Source: an uncultured Bacillota bacterium
GTDB taxonomy: Bacteria; Bacillota; Clostridia; Christensenellales; Borkfalkiaceae
DNA: 46,324 nt
Direction: 5' to 3'
NCBI GenBank assembly: GCA_949290895.1
Contig: CASETU010000168.1
Coordinates: 1 to 46,324, forward strand
Shown here: positions 7,515 to 16,883 of the stretch, piece by piece
Layout of the letters: every line of letters begins with the position of its first letter
Position numbering within the stretch: position 1 is the first letter of the stretch
The notes under the pieces: generated by a model
Told to the model about the DNA's origin: nothing
Database searches by the model: none
What the model saw: only the letters and a program-made list of their open reading frames with translations
Program-made: the position numbers and the translations under genes

Positions 7515-9023
7515 ATGCGTAAGATCGTATATTTGCCTTTGGACGAAAGGCCGTGCAACGCGAAGTTTCCGGAAAAATTACTGCGGGGGAACGAGGAGTT
7601 CAAACTCGTGACCGCGCCGCGGGAAATACTCGGGGATAAAAAGACGCCGGCATCCTATGAAAAAATCGAGGAGTTTCTGATAAAAGAAACGAAAGACGCC
7701 GACTGCCTGGTGCTTTCCGTGGATACGCTCTTATACGGCGGCATCGTGCCGAGCAGACTACATTTTTACAGCGTTGAAGAATTGAAAGAGCGGCTGAATT
7801 TAATCAAAAAACTGCGCGCGTGTAACGAAAAAATGGTCGTTTACGCGTTTCATCTGCTAATGCGTTGCCCGCAATATTCCAGCGACGACGAAGAGCCCGA
7901 TTATTACGGCATTTGCGGCAGAGAAATATTTTTGGTAGGCGAAGCGCGCGACAGGCGCGAGCTTGCCCTTCCTTACGATGCGGAAAAGCTTGCGGAAAAC
8001 GAAAGGAAAGTCGCACCGTATCTAAGCGATTATCTCGCCCGCCGTGCCGTCAATTTACAGTTGGATTTTGCCAGTGTGGATATGGCGGGAAAGGAAATCG
8101 ATTATCTCGTGCTCCCGCAGGACGATTCCAGCGTATACGGGTTCATCGCGCAGGATCAGCGCAAGATACGCGCTTACGTGAAGGAAACGCATAAGCAAAA
8201 CGTTACGGCGATTTATCCCGGTTGCGACGAAACGGGCATGACGCTCGTTGCAAGATATATTAACTCCGTCAAAGGCACGCCGCGCGTGCGGCTGCGTTGG
8301 GCAAGCGCGTTCGGTCCGGCGGTAATTCCTCTTTACGAAGACAGACCAGTAGGGGAAACGGTAAAATACCAGCTTACAGCGGCGGGGTGTGTGCTGGACG
8401 ACGACGCGGATTTTACGCTTTTTATCAATGTGCCGTCGAAAGATATGGTCAGCGCCAACACGTCGGGGACGTTCCGTTCTTATGAAGTGGAGCGCTGCCT
8501 CATCGAATTTACGCAGAATATCGAATATCGCATGAACAAAGGCGAAAGAGTCGCCGTAGCGGACATCGCGTACGTCAACGGCGGAGATACGGAACTCGTC
8601 GGCATGCTGGAAGAAAAAGACTGTCTCATGCGGCTTGCGGCTTACGCGGGCTGGAATACCAGTTCCAACACGTTGGGTACGGCGATCTTTCAGGCGTCGA
8701 TGTTCACGCATTTCGGCAAAACGGAAGCTCACGAGCAGTTTCTCGCACTGAGATATTATGAAGACGTAGGGTATTGTTCCCGCGTACGCAAACAGCTTTG
8801 CGAAGAATTTCTCCCCGGTATCGGGCTCAATTATTTTAACGCGGGAGGAAAAGACGGCGTCGTGGCAGATAAAGTAAAAGAGGAATTAAACGGTTATATA
8901 GGTTCGTTGCTCCCGAGCGTGGCGTGCCGCTACAAAGTGGAAAAAGCGGTGCAGCCGTGGGCGAGAATGTTTGAAACGGACCTCGATATTATCAAGATAA
9001 GGAGTGAAACATGCAAACGGTAA
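7515..9023 (+). CDS. DUF4127 family protein
   Basis: A 502-residue protein of normal length for DUF4127 (PF13552), a family without an established activity. It begins with the conserved N-terminal block YLPLDERPCN and continues with LSVDTLLYGGIVPSR and LPQDDSSVYG, where conserved Asp and Arg residues could form an active site. PGCDETG and AYVNGGD follow. There is no signal peptide or membrane helix, so it should be cytoplasmic. AGGAGA precedes ATG 7515. Its end overlaps the next gene by 13 bp, which suggests coupled translation. Its position between nanE and a secreted glycosidase-like protein suggests a role in processing an imported amino-sugar glycan, but no reaction can be assigned from sequence. 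Confidence 0.88.
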   Translation: MRKIVYLPLDERPCNAKFPEKLLRGNEEFKLVTAPREILGDKKTPASYEKIEEFLIKETKDADCLVLSVDTLLYGGIVPSRLHFYSVEELKERLNLIKKLRACNEKMVVYAFHLLMRCPQYSSDDEEPDYYGICGREIFLVGEARDRRELALPYDAEKLAENERKVAPYLSDYLARRAVNLQLDFASVDMAGKEIDYLVLPQDDSSVYGFIAQDQRKIRAYVKETHKQNVTAIYPGCDETGMTLVARYINSVKGTPRVRLRWASAFGPAVIPLYEDRPVGETVKYQLTAAGCVLDDDADFTLFINVPSKDMVSANTSGTFRSYEVERCLIEFTQNIEYRMNKGERVAVADIAYVNGGDTELVGMLEEKDCLMRLAAYAGWNTSSNTLGTAIFQASMFTHFGKTEAHEQFLALRYYEDVGYCSRVRKQLCEEFLPGIGLNYFNAGGKDGVVADKVKEELNGYIGSLLPSVACRYKVEKAVQPWARMFETDLDIIKIRSETCKR

Positions 9024-12000
9024 AAAGAAAGGTGATATTGTTGCTGCTTTCCGTCGTGCTTGCCGCGACCTGCGCGAGCGTGCTTGCGACCTTCCGTCCG
9101 ACGGAAGCGCTTGCGGCGGACGCGACGTTTACCCTGAACGGTTCTTCGCACGTGATCAATACCACTGACCCGTGGGAAATCAGCGAAGGCGAAGCCTCTT
9201 GGGGCGTGTTGAAGATCAATTCTTTCCGCGCCGATGCGGAAGGATATTCTGGCGGCATCGTGTACACCACGAAATGGCTTTACTCGCATACGCCCGTAAG
9301 GGAAAACGCTTACGAATATGCGTTCGAGTATTCCGGCAGCAAATACGTGCTCAGCGAGAAGAACCGCGGCGGCAATACTTATATTCCCGTCAACGGGCTT
9401 GTCATTTCGCTGACGGAAAACGACGAAAAGTGGGAATCCGCGGCGATCGGCACGGCATTGCAGAAAAACGTATATTTCCCCGATTACGCGGGCGCGATAG
9501 AAATTTACGGTACGGGTACCAGCGATAAGGTGACCGATAAGACCGTACGTATCGGTATCGACAAGATAAACGGCAGAAGAGATGAAGGCGAAGCCGTGTA
9601 TTATAACAGCGAATGGGGCACGCAGACGCAGCAGAACGAGTTCGGCGCGGAAATTTTGTGCTCTTTGCAGGAAGACGGCAGCTTTAAGATCATGGAAGTG
9701 CGCAACGTCCGCGATACGAATATGTCGGATATCGGTTCGCGCGATTTCGTTTTGAGCATTCACGGTTCCCGCCGCGTTCTGCTCGGTAACGACCTTGTTT
9801 CCCGCGTAGGGGATAAAGTGGAACTCGTCGGCATGAAATTCGTCGATTTGAACAAATCCGCGTCTCTCAAACTTACGGCAAAGAATCCGACTGCGCCCGT
9901 CAAAGACACCGACCTCGACGATTTGAACGGAAATTTGCCCTTCCCCGGGTATCGCGCGGAAAACTATTTCATGTATTACGATAAAAATTACGATAAATCG
10001 AACAACCCCGCCAGCGCGAAATTTTCAAACTTTACAGGGTGCAACGAATGGGGTTACGAAATTCTCGTTCGCAAGACGAGCAGCGGCGATGCTTATCCCA
10101 TTGAAGGCGTCATCGAATCGCATGCAAAGCAGGTGGATAATCTTTTGAGCGACGGCGAGTCCTTCATTTTGTCGGGCAACGGCTCAGCGGAAACCTTCCT
10201 TACGGCAAACGCCCTTAACGGTGCGCGCGTCACAGTGGCGGAAGACGGTACGGTCACCATCACCACTACGCCCGATTCTTACGTAACGACTGCCGTCAAC
10301 CGTTATGCAACGGTCAATTCCAAACTGCAATCGGCTATCGACGCGAAATATAAGCTCAACGAAAACGTGGAAGAACTGTGGGCGGGCTATAAGGATTCCG
10401 CCGATGCGCTCATCGGTGAAAGCGCGGACGGCGAAGCGGTGGAAACGCTTTACGGTTATGCGAAAAAAATCGCCCGTCAGGAAGAAGAGGGCATTATCGA
10501 CAACGTGACGCTCGCCGATTTTTACGGCAGTTACCTCGAAGTGCTCAACCTTTGCTACCGCATCGAAAGTCTTTCCTATCAGGCGCCTGCGGTCATGAGC
10601 ATTGCGGCATGGCACCGCCCCGTCATCGGCAAGGAAACGAGCGCGGCGGATATCCGCGAAACGCTGGAGCTTTTCAAAAAAGTCAATTTCAACACCGTAT
10701 ATTTGGAAACGTTCTGGAACGGTTATTCGATGTCGTCGGACTCCGAATATGTCGACTATCATATTGAATTCAAAAACTGCGATTACAGCCCGTATAAAGA
10801 TTATTTGAGCGCATTTATCGGTGAAGCGCACAAGCTCGGCATCGAAGTGCACGCCTGGGTGGAAGATTTCTTTGTCGGGTATGAAGGTTATGAAGAATCT
10901 AACATTTTGACGGGGCAGCTTCCCAACAGCGACGAGCTCGCGCCCGACGCGGCAGAGCGGAGCGGCTGGGTTATAACCGATTATCAAGGCAATCAGTACA
11001 CGCAGTTCGAGGGCGGTAAATATAAGTTCATCGACCCGTCCAATCCCGATGTCAGGGCGTTCCTGCTCGGATATTATAAAGAATTGCTGACGGAATACGA
11101 TCTTGACGGAATCAACCTCGACTATATCCGTTATCCCGTGCAAAACGGTTACGGTTACAGCGCGGACAACAAAAACGTGCCGTACGATCACGGTTATTCG
11201 GAATACGCCGCCAAAAAGTTCCTCGCGGAACAAGGCTATGCCGAAAATCAGCAGACGCTTGCAAAACTCAAACGCGATTTGAACAAGGGAACGAGTTTCG
11301 TTTGGGAAAAACTGTATAGCGCATGGATGGATTTCAAAGTCCGTCAGATCAACGAGTTCGTAAAGGAAATTTACGACATGGTGCGGGAAGTAGAGACGAT
11401 GCGTGGCGGTTCGGCGGAAACGTATTCCAATACCGACGTCATCATGTCCACCTCGGTTTTCGCCGATAGCGACGTAGTTACGAAAAAATGTCAGGATTGG
11501 GAATACTGGTTCAAACAAGGCTGGATAGAAGTCGCCACGCCGATGGCGTATTACCAGAATGCGAACACCGTTACGCAGAAAATCGCGGCGATGATCGCAA
11601 AGCTCGACAATATCAGCTATAACTACGGCGGCATTGCCCCGTACTTCATGGGTATGAACCCTTATGAAGAAGTCGTACAGGCGGTCGCCGCGCTGAGCGG
11701 CGGTTCCTTCGGGACGGTCATATTCGATTCGAAGACTATCATGAACAGTCCCGAGGCGGTGGAGTATCTTTCCAACGGTATTTACGGTAACGCGGCAATC
11801 CTTCCGCATAAGAGCATCGATAAACTGCTTGCGGCGTTCGCGGAGGAGATGAAGTCGAGAAAGGAACTTTACGCTATCGAAGGCGATAAGGCTGTGGCAT
11901 GGGATGCGGCGCTCGACGCGCTGAAAGAAATGCCTTTCGGCACTGCGGAAGAGATCATGGCAATCCGTGCGGAAGTTTACCGTATACAGACCAACGCGCG

Positions 12001-12331
12001 CGATTATGCTTCGGGGTACGCCATTACGCGTATCGCGGAGGAAATGGAAAATCTCAATAACGTTTTGGATGTCAAACTCTCGCGTTATTATATCGACAGC
12101 GGGGAATGGGTTCCCGCGGACGGATTGCGTCCCGATCAGGTCGCGCCGGGGCCCGACCCCACGCCCGATCCCGATCCGGAGCCCACGCCCGAACCCGAAA
12201 AGGGCGGCTGCAAGGGCTGCAATTCTTCGGCGGAATTCGCTTCGGCGACGCTGGCGGTAATCTTGAGCGGAATCGCTCTCGTGCTCTTCGGTAAGCGCGC
12301 GAAAAGAGCGGATAAGGCAAATAAAAATTAA
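9011..12331 (+). CDS. Large secreted, surface-anchored GHL10/DUF187 glycosidase-like protein
   Basis: An 1106-residue exported protein. The N-terminus is a signal peptide (basic MQTVKRK, a hydrophobic run, cleavage probably near ALA-ADA). Residues ~40-420 are beta-rich and unrecognised; ~430-520 look helical. From ~525 a GHL10 (DUF187) TIM barrel follows with AAWHRP, HAWVEDFF, GINLDYIRYP (about 699-708) and ATPMAYY, as in YngK-type proteins. The C-terminus has a Pro/Asp/Glu-rich spacer (~1045-1065), GGCKGC, one membrane helix (~1077-1095) and a basic tail, so the protein is probably held on the cell surface. It likely cleaves or binds a glycan outside the cell before import. Catalysis is not proven for all GHL10 members. 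It overlaps the DUF4127 gene by 13 bp. Confidence 0.85.
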   Translation: MQTVKRKVILLLLSVVLAATCASVLATFRPTEALAADATFTLNGSSHVINTTDPWEISEGEASWGVLKINSFRADAEGYSGGIVYTTKWLYSHTPVRENAYEYAFEYSGSKYVLSEKNRGGNTYIPVNGLVISLTENDEKWESAAIGTALQKNVYFPDYAGAIEIYGTGTSDKVTDKTVRIGIDKINGRRDEGEAVYYNSEWGTQTQQNEFGAEILCSLQEDGSFKIMEVRNVRDTNMSDIGSRDFVLSIHGSRRVLLGNDLVSRVGDKVELVGMKFVDLNKSASLKLTAKNPTAPVKDTDLDDLNGNLPFPGYRAENYFMYYDKNYDKSNNPASAKFSNFTGCNEWGYEILVRKTSSGDAYPIEGVIESHAKQVDNLLSDGESFILSGNGSAETFLTANALNGARVTVAEDGTVTITTTPDSYVTTAVNRYATVNSKLQSAIDAKYKLNENVEELWAGYKDSADALIGESADGEAVETLYGYAKKIARQEEEGIIDNVTLADFYGSYLEVLNLCYRIESLSYQAPAVMSIAAWHRPVIGKETSAADIRETLELFKKVNFNTVYLETFWNGYSMSSDSEYVDYHIEFKNCDYSPYKDYLSAFIGEAHKLGIEVHAWVEDFFVGYEGYEESNILTGQLPNSDELAPDAAERSGWVITDYQGNQYTQFEGGKYKFIDPSNPDVRAFLLGYYKELLTEYDLDGINLDYIRYPVQNGYGYSADNKNVPYDHGYSEYAAKKFLAEQGYAENQQTLAKLKRDLNKGTSFVWEKLYSAWMDFKVRQINEFVKEIYDMVREVETMRGGSAETYSNTDVIMSTSVFADSDVVTKKCQDWEYWFKQGWIEVATPMAYYQNANTVTQKIAAMIAKLDNISYNYGGIAPYFMGMNPYEEVVQAVAALSGGSFGTVIFDSKTIMNSPEAVEYLSNGIYGNAAILPHKSIDKLLAAFAEEMKSRKELYAIEGDKAVAWDAALDALKEMPFGTAEEIMAIRAEVYRIQTNARDYASGYAITRIAEEMENLNNVLDVKLSRYYIDSGEWVPADGLRPDQVAPGPDPTPDPDPEPTPEPEKGGCKGCNSSAEFASATLAVILSGIALVLFGKRAKRADKANKN

Positions 12332-12355
12332 AAATCAAAACAGGGGAGGCAAAAT

Positions 12356-14323
12356 ATGAGCAAACAAAAAAAGATGAAATTTTGGGCAGTTCTATGTCTG
12401 GGCGTGATTCTCGCCTTCAGCAGTGTGATGCTCGTCGCATGCAAGAAGGAAGAGGAAAAACCCCAAACTGTCACTTATGAAGTGACTTTCGATTCGCAGG
12501 GCGGTTCCGCCGTTGCGAAACAGACGGTGGAAAAGGGCGGCAAAGTGCAAAAACCCGCCGATCCCACGTATGCAAAGCACGAGTTTGTCGCATGGTATAA
12601 GGAAAGCGCGTGCACGAACGAATGGAAATTCGATACCGATACGGTGAATGCCGATACGACGCTCTATGCGAAATGGCAGGAAGTCGCGGGCGAGATCGCC
12701 TGGGAAGTCGGAGAAATGCCCGTTATTTACTCCGACGCGGCTCTTTATAACAAGACTCGCGCGGGCGAAGATGTGTTTACAAACCTTTTGAGCGACGTCG
12801 TCGTGGCAACCGAAGACGGCGAACCTTTGCAGACTATCGTTTACGATATCGGCGGTCTGGCGAGAAATGAGGAAACGGGACTGATAGAAGCAAAGGATTA
12901 TACCATAACCTATCAGGCACAGAACAGCATGGGCGACGTTTTGGAAAAGGAAGTCACGTTGACGGTGGTTGACGCTTCCGAAACCAATTACTATGTGGAA
13001 TTCAAGTCTGCGCGCGGCGGCAAGGGTATGGAAGACGTGGTCGGAACGCGTATCCGTGTTGCGGAAAATATGTATTTTGAATCGACTGCGGACGGCGAAC
13101 TGCCCGAAGCGCTCAAGAACCCCAATGCGGAAGGAAAAATTCGCGATTACGACGACCCGTTTATTTTGAAAAACGTTTCGGAAAATCCGATGACCGTCAA
13201 CCTGCAGGATACGGCGGCGACCTACCTCGTCTTTGAAAAAGGCGGCAAGGTGGTCTGGGGATATGAAGGCGTCATGGCATATACCGTGGACGAAAACAAT
13301 ATGTTCCCGACTCGTTTGGAAGTTCCCACGACGTTTGAAATCCCCGTCGGAGGATACGCGCTGGTGGTGGGTTATACGCAAAACGGCAACTGGTATGCTT
13401 ACTCTGCGGACGGCAAAGCCGTGGCGGCGGGCGATTACTGGGGCGATAAAGACATGGGTAACATGTGGGATATCGACGGCCGTCAGATGACGTATATGGA
13501 CGGAATGTACCGTTACGGCAACATGGTCCGCATCACGAAGGGCGGCGAAACCGTTACCGACGCTTATGTGAATCAGCTTCCGTATATCATGAAGGGCACG
13601 GCAGCTTACGAAGTCGTACAGAACACGTCTCTCACCAAAGAAGACCTTTTGAGCGACGTAGAATTTTACGACGATAACGGTACGTTCGCTCCCGACGTTA
13701 AGGTCGGTGCGGATAAGATAGCCGTGGACGATACGTCTTTCAATGCCGTCAATACCGCGCAGATAGGGGAATATACCGTGAAGTATATCGTCACCGATGC
13801 GACGGACGGCGCGCTGAAAGCGGAATTCGAAAGAACGGTGAAGGTCATTTTCCCCGAACATTACGTGCAGTTTGCCGATCAGCTCTATAACGAACCTAAA
13901 TTTATGTACAATCAGCAAAGCGAATCTTCCACCGGTTCTATCCGCGTGTACGATACGAGTTTCGAAGGCTCTGTACCGACCGGACTCGGCTGGATTTACA
14001 ACGCCGTCATCGACAAGACGACGGGCGCTTTGATTAAGTTTGCGGATTGGAGCTATATTTATACAGTCGTGGACGGAACGGTGGTAAAAACCGACGTAAC
14101 CGATGCGGGCACGGGTAAAACCGTTGCTGGAGAATTTTTTGCGGCGCTTGAAGATAATCAAATGCTGGTGATGTTCGAACAGGGTACGGGATTCCGTACA
14201 TGGTTCAGCGCTCTCGGCGGCACAGCCCCCGAAAAGGCATTCCTGACCGACGCGGCGAAATTTGCGGAAGTTAAAATCGTCATCAAGGACATGTCGGGCG
14301 TCAACGTTCCCGCCAACGCTTAA
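12356..14323 (+). CDS. Surface lipoprotein with an InlB-type (Listeria-Bacteroides) repeat and Ig-like domains
   Basis: A 655-residue lipoprotein. The signal peptide ends in the lipobox LVAC (Cys29), followed by a charged linker. Residues ~40-105 form one InlB B-repeat (VTFDSQGGS ... FVAWYKE ... TTLYAKW). The remainder is beta-rich, with two segments that resemble bacterial Ig-like domains (EYTVKYIVTDATDG near 470). No catalytic motif was seen. It probably binds the glycan or presents it to the nearby binding protein; that role is inferred from position. GGGGAGG precedes the ATG. It lies 24 bp after the GHL10 gene and is separated from the next gene by a GC-rich hairpin. Confidence 0.8.
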   Translation: MSKQKKMKFWAVLCLGVILAFSSVMLVACKKEEEKPQTVTYEVTFDSQGGSAVAKQTVEKGGKVQKPADPTYAKHEFVAWYKESACTNEWKFDTDTVNADTTLYAKWQEVAGEIAWEVGEMPVIYSDAALYNKTRAGEDVFTNLLSDVVVATEDGEPLQTIVYDIGGLARNEETGLIEAKDYTITYQAQNSMGDVLEKEVTLTVVDASETNYYVEFKSARGGKGMEDVVGTRIRVAENMYFESTADGELPEALKNPNAEGKIRDYDDPFILKNVSENPMTVNLQDTAATYLVFEKGGKVVWGYEGVMAYTVDENNMFPTRLEVPTTFEIPVGGYALVVGYTQNGNWYAYSADGKAVAAGDYWGDKDMGNMWDIDGRQMTYMDGMYRYGNMVRITKGGETVTDAYVNQLPYIMKGTAAYEVVQNTSLTKEDLLSDVEFYDDNGTFAPDVKVGADKIAVDDTSFNAVNTAQIGEYTVKYIVTDATDGALKAEFERTVKVIFPEHYVQFADQLYNEPKFMYNQQSESSTGSIRVYDTSFEGSVPTGLGWIYNAVIDKTTGALIKFADWSYIYTVVDGTVVKTDVTDAGTGKTVAGEFFAALEDNQMLVMFEQGTGFRTWFSALGGTAPEKAFLTDAAKFAEVKIVIKDMSGVNVPANA

Positions 14324-14337
14324 AAAAGTAAATCGGT

Positions 14338-14362
14338 AAGGGCGCGGCTCAGCCGCGCTCTT
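14338..14362 (+). promoter_or_regulatory. Intercistronic stem-loop before the substrate-binding protein gene
   Basis: An 11-bp GC-rich hairpin (14338-14348 with 14352-14362, one G.T wobble, 3-nt loop) is followed by A residues, not T, so it should not terminate on this strand. Such hairpins often protect mRNA ends and raise the level of a binding-protein transcript; that function is inference. Confidence 0.6.
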
Positions 14363-14381
14363 AAAAAACCGGAGGTGCATC

Positions 14382-15938
14382 ATGAAAAAAATTCTGATAT
14401 TTTTAATGTGCGCGCTGTTTGCAATCGGAACATTTTCCGGCTGTAATTTTAAAAAGACGGAGCGCGCGAAAGTCGACCCCGATGCGGACGTGTCGCAGAA
14501 AATCGACCTTAAAATCCTTCTGCCGTACGTTTCGGACAGCATGCAGTCCAACAAAGCCATTCCCCTGATCAACGAAATCACGGGATATAACACCACCTAC
14601 GATCAGCTGCCCACAGGCTCGGCTGCGGAAACCAACATCAACAACCTTTTTGTCGATAAGGATAAGACCTATAACGCGCTGAAACTCACCAAGAACCAGT
14701 TCAACCGCTATGCGGTCAAGGCGGCGGCGTTTGCGGACCTTAGCGACGTGCTGGCGTCTCCGAAATTTTCCGTGATGAAAAACGCCATCAGTCCCGAAGC
14801 GTGGGCAGCCGTTTCTTTTGACGGAAAGATCCTCGGCATACCCGACAGCGCGTCCAACAACAACATCGATAAGTCCATCATCATCCGAAAGGATTTGATG
14901 TATAAATTAGTCAACGAGCGCACGGGAAAACCCTTTACCGAAGTGCCCGATACGCTGGAAGATTTCGTGGAACTTTTGAAGGCTTTCAAAAAGTCCACCG
15001 GTTCGAACACGGCATTCAGCCTGCCGAGCAACATTTACGTGGTCGGTCCCATCGCCGCGGCGCTGGGAATCGAGCAGGAATGGTCGGAAGTGAACGGTCA
15101 GCTCACCTATCTCGCCGAGCATCCCGAATTGCAAGATTATGTCGATTTTATGAAACAGCTCCGTTCGGAAGGGCTTTTGGATATGGCTATGCAGTCCAAC
15201 TCCTTCCAGACCTGTGCGCAGAACTTTGCGCAGGGCAAGTCCATCGCCACGCTGTCGAATTTCTGGGAAATGGCCACGGTGGACGCGCAGCTCGAAGCGT
15301 ATTCTAAAGTAACCGCCGACTGCGTGGATTTCGCCTATGCGTTTGAAAACGAAGACGGAGAAAAGCTCACTTGGCAGTCGAGCGGTGTAAGCTACGTTAC
15401 CGTCATACCCAACTGGATGGCTGATACCGGCACACACGTCATGTATTATATCCAGGAAAAGCTCCGCGACGAAAACTTCGTGCGCATCGTGGCGGGGGAT
15501 TTGGGTACGCATTACAAATACAACAGCCTGACAAAGGAATACGAACCGCTGCCCGCTTTTGCGGAAGATAAAACCAGTGCGGATCATTTCCTTACGGGTA
15601 CCAACGACAATATTTACAACACCTATTGGACGCAGATCGTCATCAAGGGCAACGACAATTATTATATGCAGTGGAAAGCCACCAACACCGACGCTTTTGC
15701 CGACGGGCTGAAGGGTGTGCTCAATCCCGTAGCCTTCGCGCCTGCTTTGGAAACGTATTCCTCGCATGCTGCGGGCATGGAAGATTATTTCAACGCGGAA
15801 ATCACGAAAATGATTTACGGTTCGGACGCGTCCGTCACGGTGGACAGCATCAAGGCGGGGTGGATTGCCGCCGGCACGCAGGAGTCTGTCGACGAGATCC
15901 GCGCCTGGTACAATAACGCAAAGGAAGTCAACGGATAA
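14382..15938 (+). CDS. Extracellular sugar-binding lipoprotein of ABC importer (first system)
   Basis: A 518-residue substrate-binding protein of the LplA-like CUT1 group. The signal peptide has the lipobox FSGC (Cys21), so the mature protein is tethered outside the membrane. The body follows the two-lobe family pattern: NEITGYN near the start, SFDGKILGIPD, IIIRKDLM, DTLEDFVELLKAFK, and a C-terminal helical region. GGAGGTG stands 6 nt before the ATG. Two permease genes follow without a gap, so this is the ligand-capturing part of one importer. No ATPase gene accompanies it. The ligand is probably an oligosaccharide released by the surface proteins upstream; its identity is unknown. Confidence 0.9.
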   Translation: MKKILIFLMCALFAIGTFSGCNFKKTERAKVDPDADVSQKIDLKILLPYVSDSMQSNKAIPLINEITGYNTTYDQLPTGSAAETNINNLFVDKDKTYNALKLTKNQFNRYAVKAAAFADLSDVLASPKFSVMKNAISPEAWAAVSFDGKILGIPDSASNNNIDKSIIIRKDLMYKLVNERTGKPFTEVPDTLEDFVELLKAFKKSTGSNTAFSLPSNIYVVGPIAAALGIEQEWSEVNGQLTYLAEHPELQDYVDFMKQLRSEGLLDMAMQSNSFQTCAQNFAQGKSIATLSNFWEMATVDAQLEAYSKVTADCVDFAYAFENEDGEKLTWQSSGVSYVTVIPNWMADTGTHVMYYIQEKLRDENFVRIVAGDLGTHYKYNSLTKEYEPLPAFAEDKTSADHFLTGTNDNIYNTYWTQIVIKGNDNYYMQWKATNTDAFADGLKGVLNPVAFAPALETYSSHAAGMEDYFNAEITKMIYGSDASVTVDSIKAGWIAAGTQESVDEIRAWYNNAKEVNG

Positions 15939-15940
15939 AA

Positions 15941-16882
15941 ATGACGACGAAAGGTAAAACGCAAAACGGCAGTTTCAAAAGGTACGGGAATCTTTTGCTT
16001 TTGACGTTGCCTGCGGTCATACTCGCTTTTGTGTTCTGTTATGTCCCCATGTCGGGCCTTATCATGGCGTTCAAGGAAGAGATAGACCTTACGGAATACG
16101 ATACGGCGGTGCAGTCCATCATCATGACGCCGTGGAGCGGTTTCGCGCAGTTTGAAAAACTCTTTGCCGCGAACTCCGACTTCATGCGCATTTTAGGCAA
16201 CACGCTCTATATCAGCGTTTTGAAAATCCTGCTCGTCTTTCCCATACCCATTTTGCTCGCCATCATGATCACCGAGGTGCAGAGCCGCCCCGCGTCCAAG
16301 GCGATACAGTCCATCATCTATCTGCCGCACTTTCTGTCCTGGGCGATCGTAGCAAGCGTGTTTGAAACCTTCATGCACCCGAACGTCGGTGCGCTCAATA
16401 CCCTGCTCCATGCGATGGGGCTGGGCACGGTGAATCTCTCCGACGCGCAGCAGTTTCCCTGGCTTATGGTGCTCACTACGGCGTGGAAGGACATCGGCTG
16501 GTCTGCGGTCGCGTACATCAGCGCGGTGCTGGCGATAGACCAGGAACAGTTCGAGGCGGCGCGCATCGACGGCGCGGGCAAGGTCAAGCAGATATTTTAC
16601 ATCACCCTGCCCGGTATCGCCGGCACGATCGCGGTGCTCTTCATCATGCGTATCGGTTATCTGATGGACGCGGGTTTTGAACAGATATACGCCATGCTCA
16701 CGCCTACGGCGGAATCGACGGGCGAAATCATCGGTACGTATATTTATAAACTCGCTATCAAGAACGGCGGCAGTTATGCGCTGACGACGGCGGCGGGGTT
16801 GTTCAACTCCGTAGTCGGACTTATTTTGGTCGTCGGCGGAAATCTGTTCTGTAAAAAAGTTTTCAAAAGGAGTATATGGTAA
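15941..16882 (+). CDS. Sugar ABC importer permease, LplB type (first system)
   Basis: A 313-residue polytopic inner-membrane permease. The cytoplasmic EAA loop that contacts the ATPase reads EQFEAARIDGAGKVKQIFYITLP. Six membrane segments are expected: the first is at ~17-38, and the rest are spread through the BPD_transp_1 domain. Length is normal for the LplB subgroup. The start codon is 2 bp after the binding-protein stop and lacks a strong ribosome site, so it is probably translationally coupled. It pairs with the next permease to form the channel. Confidence 0.93.
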   Translation: MTTKGKTQNGSFKRYGNLLLLTLPAVILAFVFCYVPMSGLIMAFKEEIDLTEYDTAVQSIIMTPWSGFAQFEKLFAANSDFMRILGNTLYISVLKILLVFPIPILLAIMITEVQSRPASKAIQSIIYLPHFLSWAIVASVFETFMHPNVGALNTLLHAMGLGTVNLSDAQQFPWLMVLTTAWKDIGWSAVAYISAVLAIDQEQFEAARIDGAGKVKQIFYITLPGIAGTIAVLFIMRIGYLMDAGFEQIYAMLTPTAESTGEIIGTYIYKLAIKNGGSYALTTAAGLFNSVVGLILVVGGNLFCKKVFKRSIW

Positions 16883-16883
16883 A

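Noticed and set aside
10184-11809. Long open frame on the - strand (541 codons)
   Set aside because: Antisense to the GHL10 gene; composition rich in Arg, His and Phe, with no recognisable motif.
14338-14362. Terminator between the InlB lipoprotein and the binding protein
   Set aside because: The strong hairpin is followed by A residues, not T, on the coding strand, and no new promoter follows it.
12392-14596. Long open frame on the - strand (734 codons)
   Set aside because: It lies opposite two real lipoprotein genes with signal peptides and ribosome sites; the long frame is a by-product of their codon use, and its translation shows no domain.
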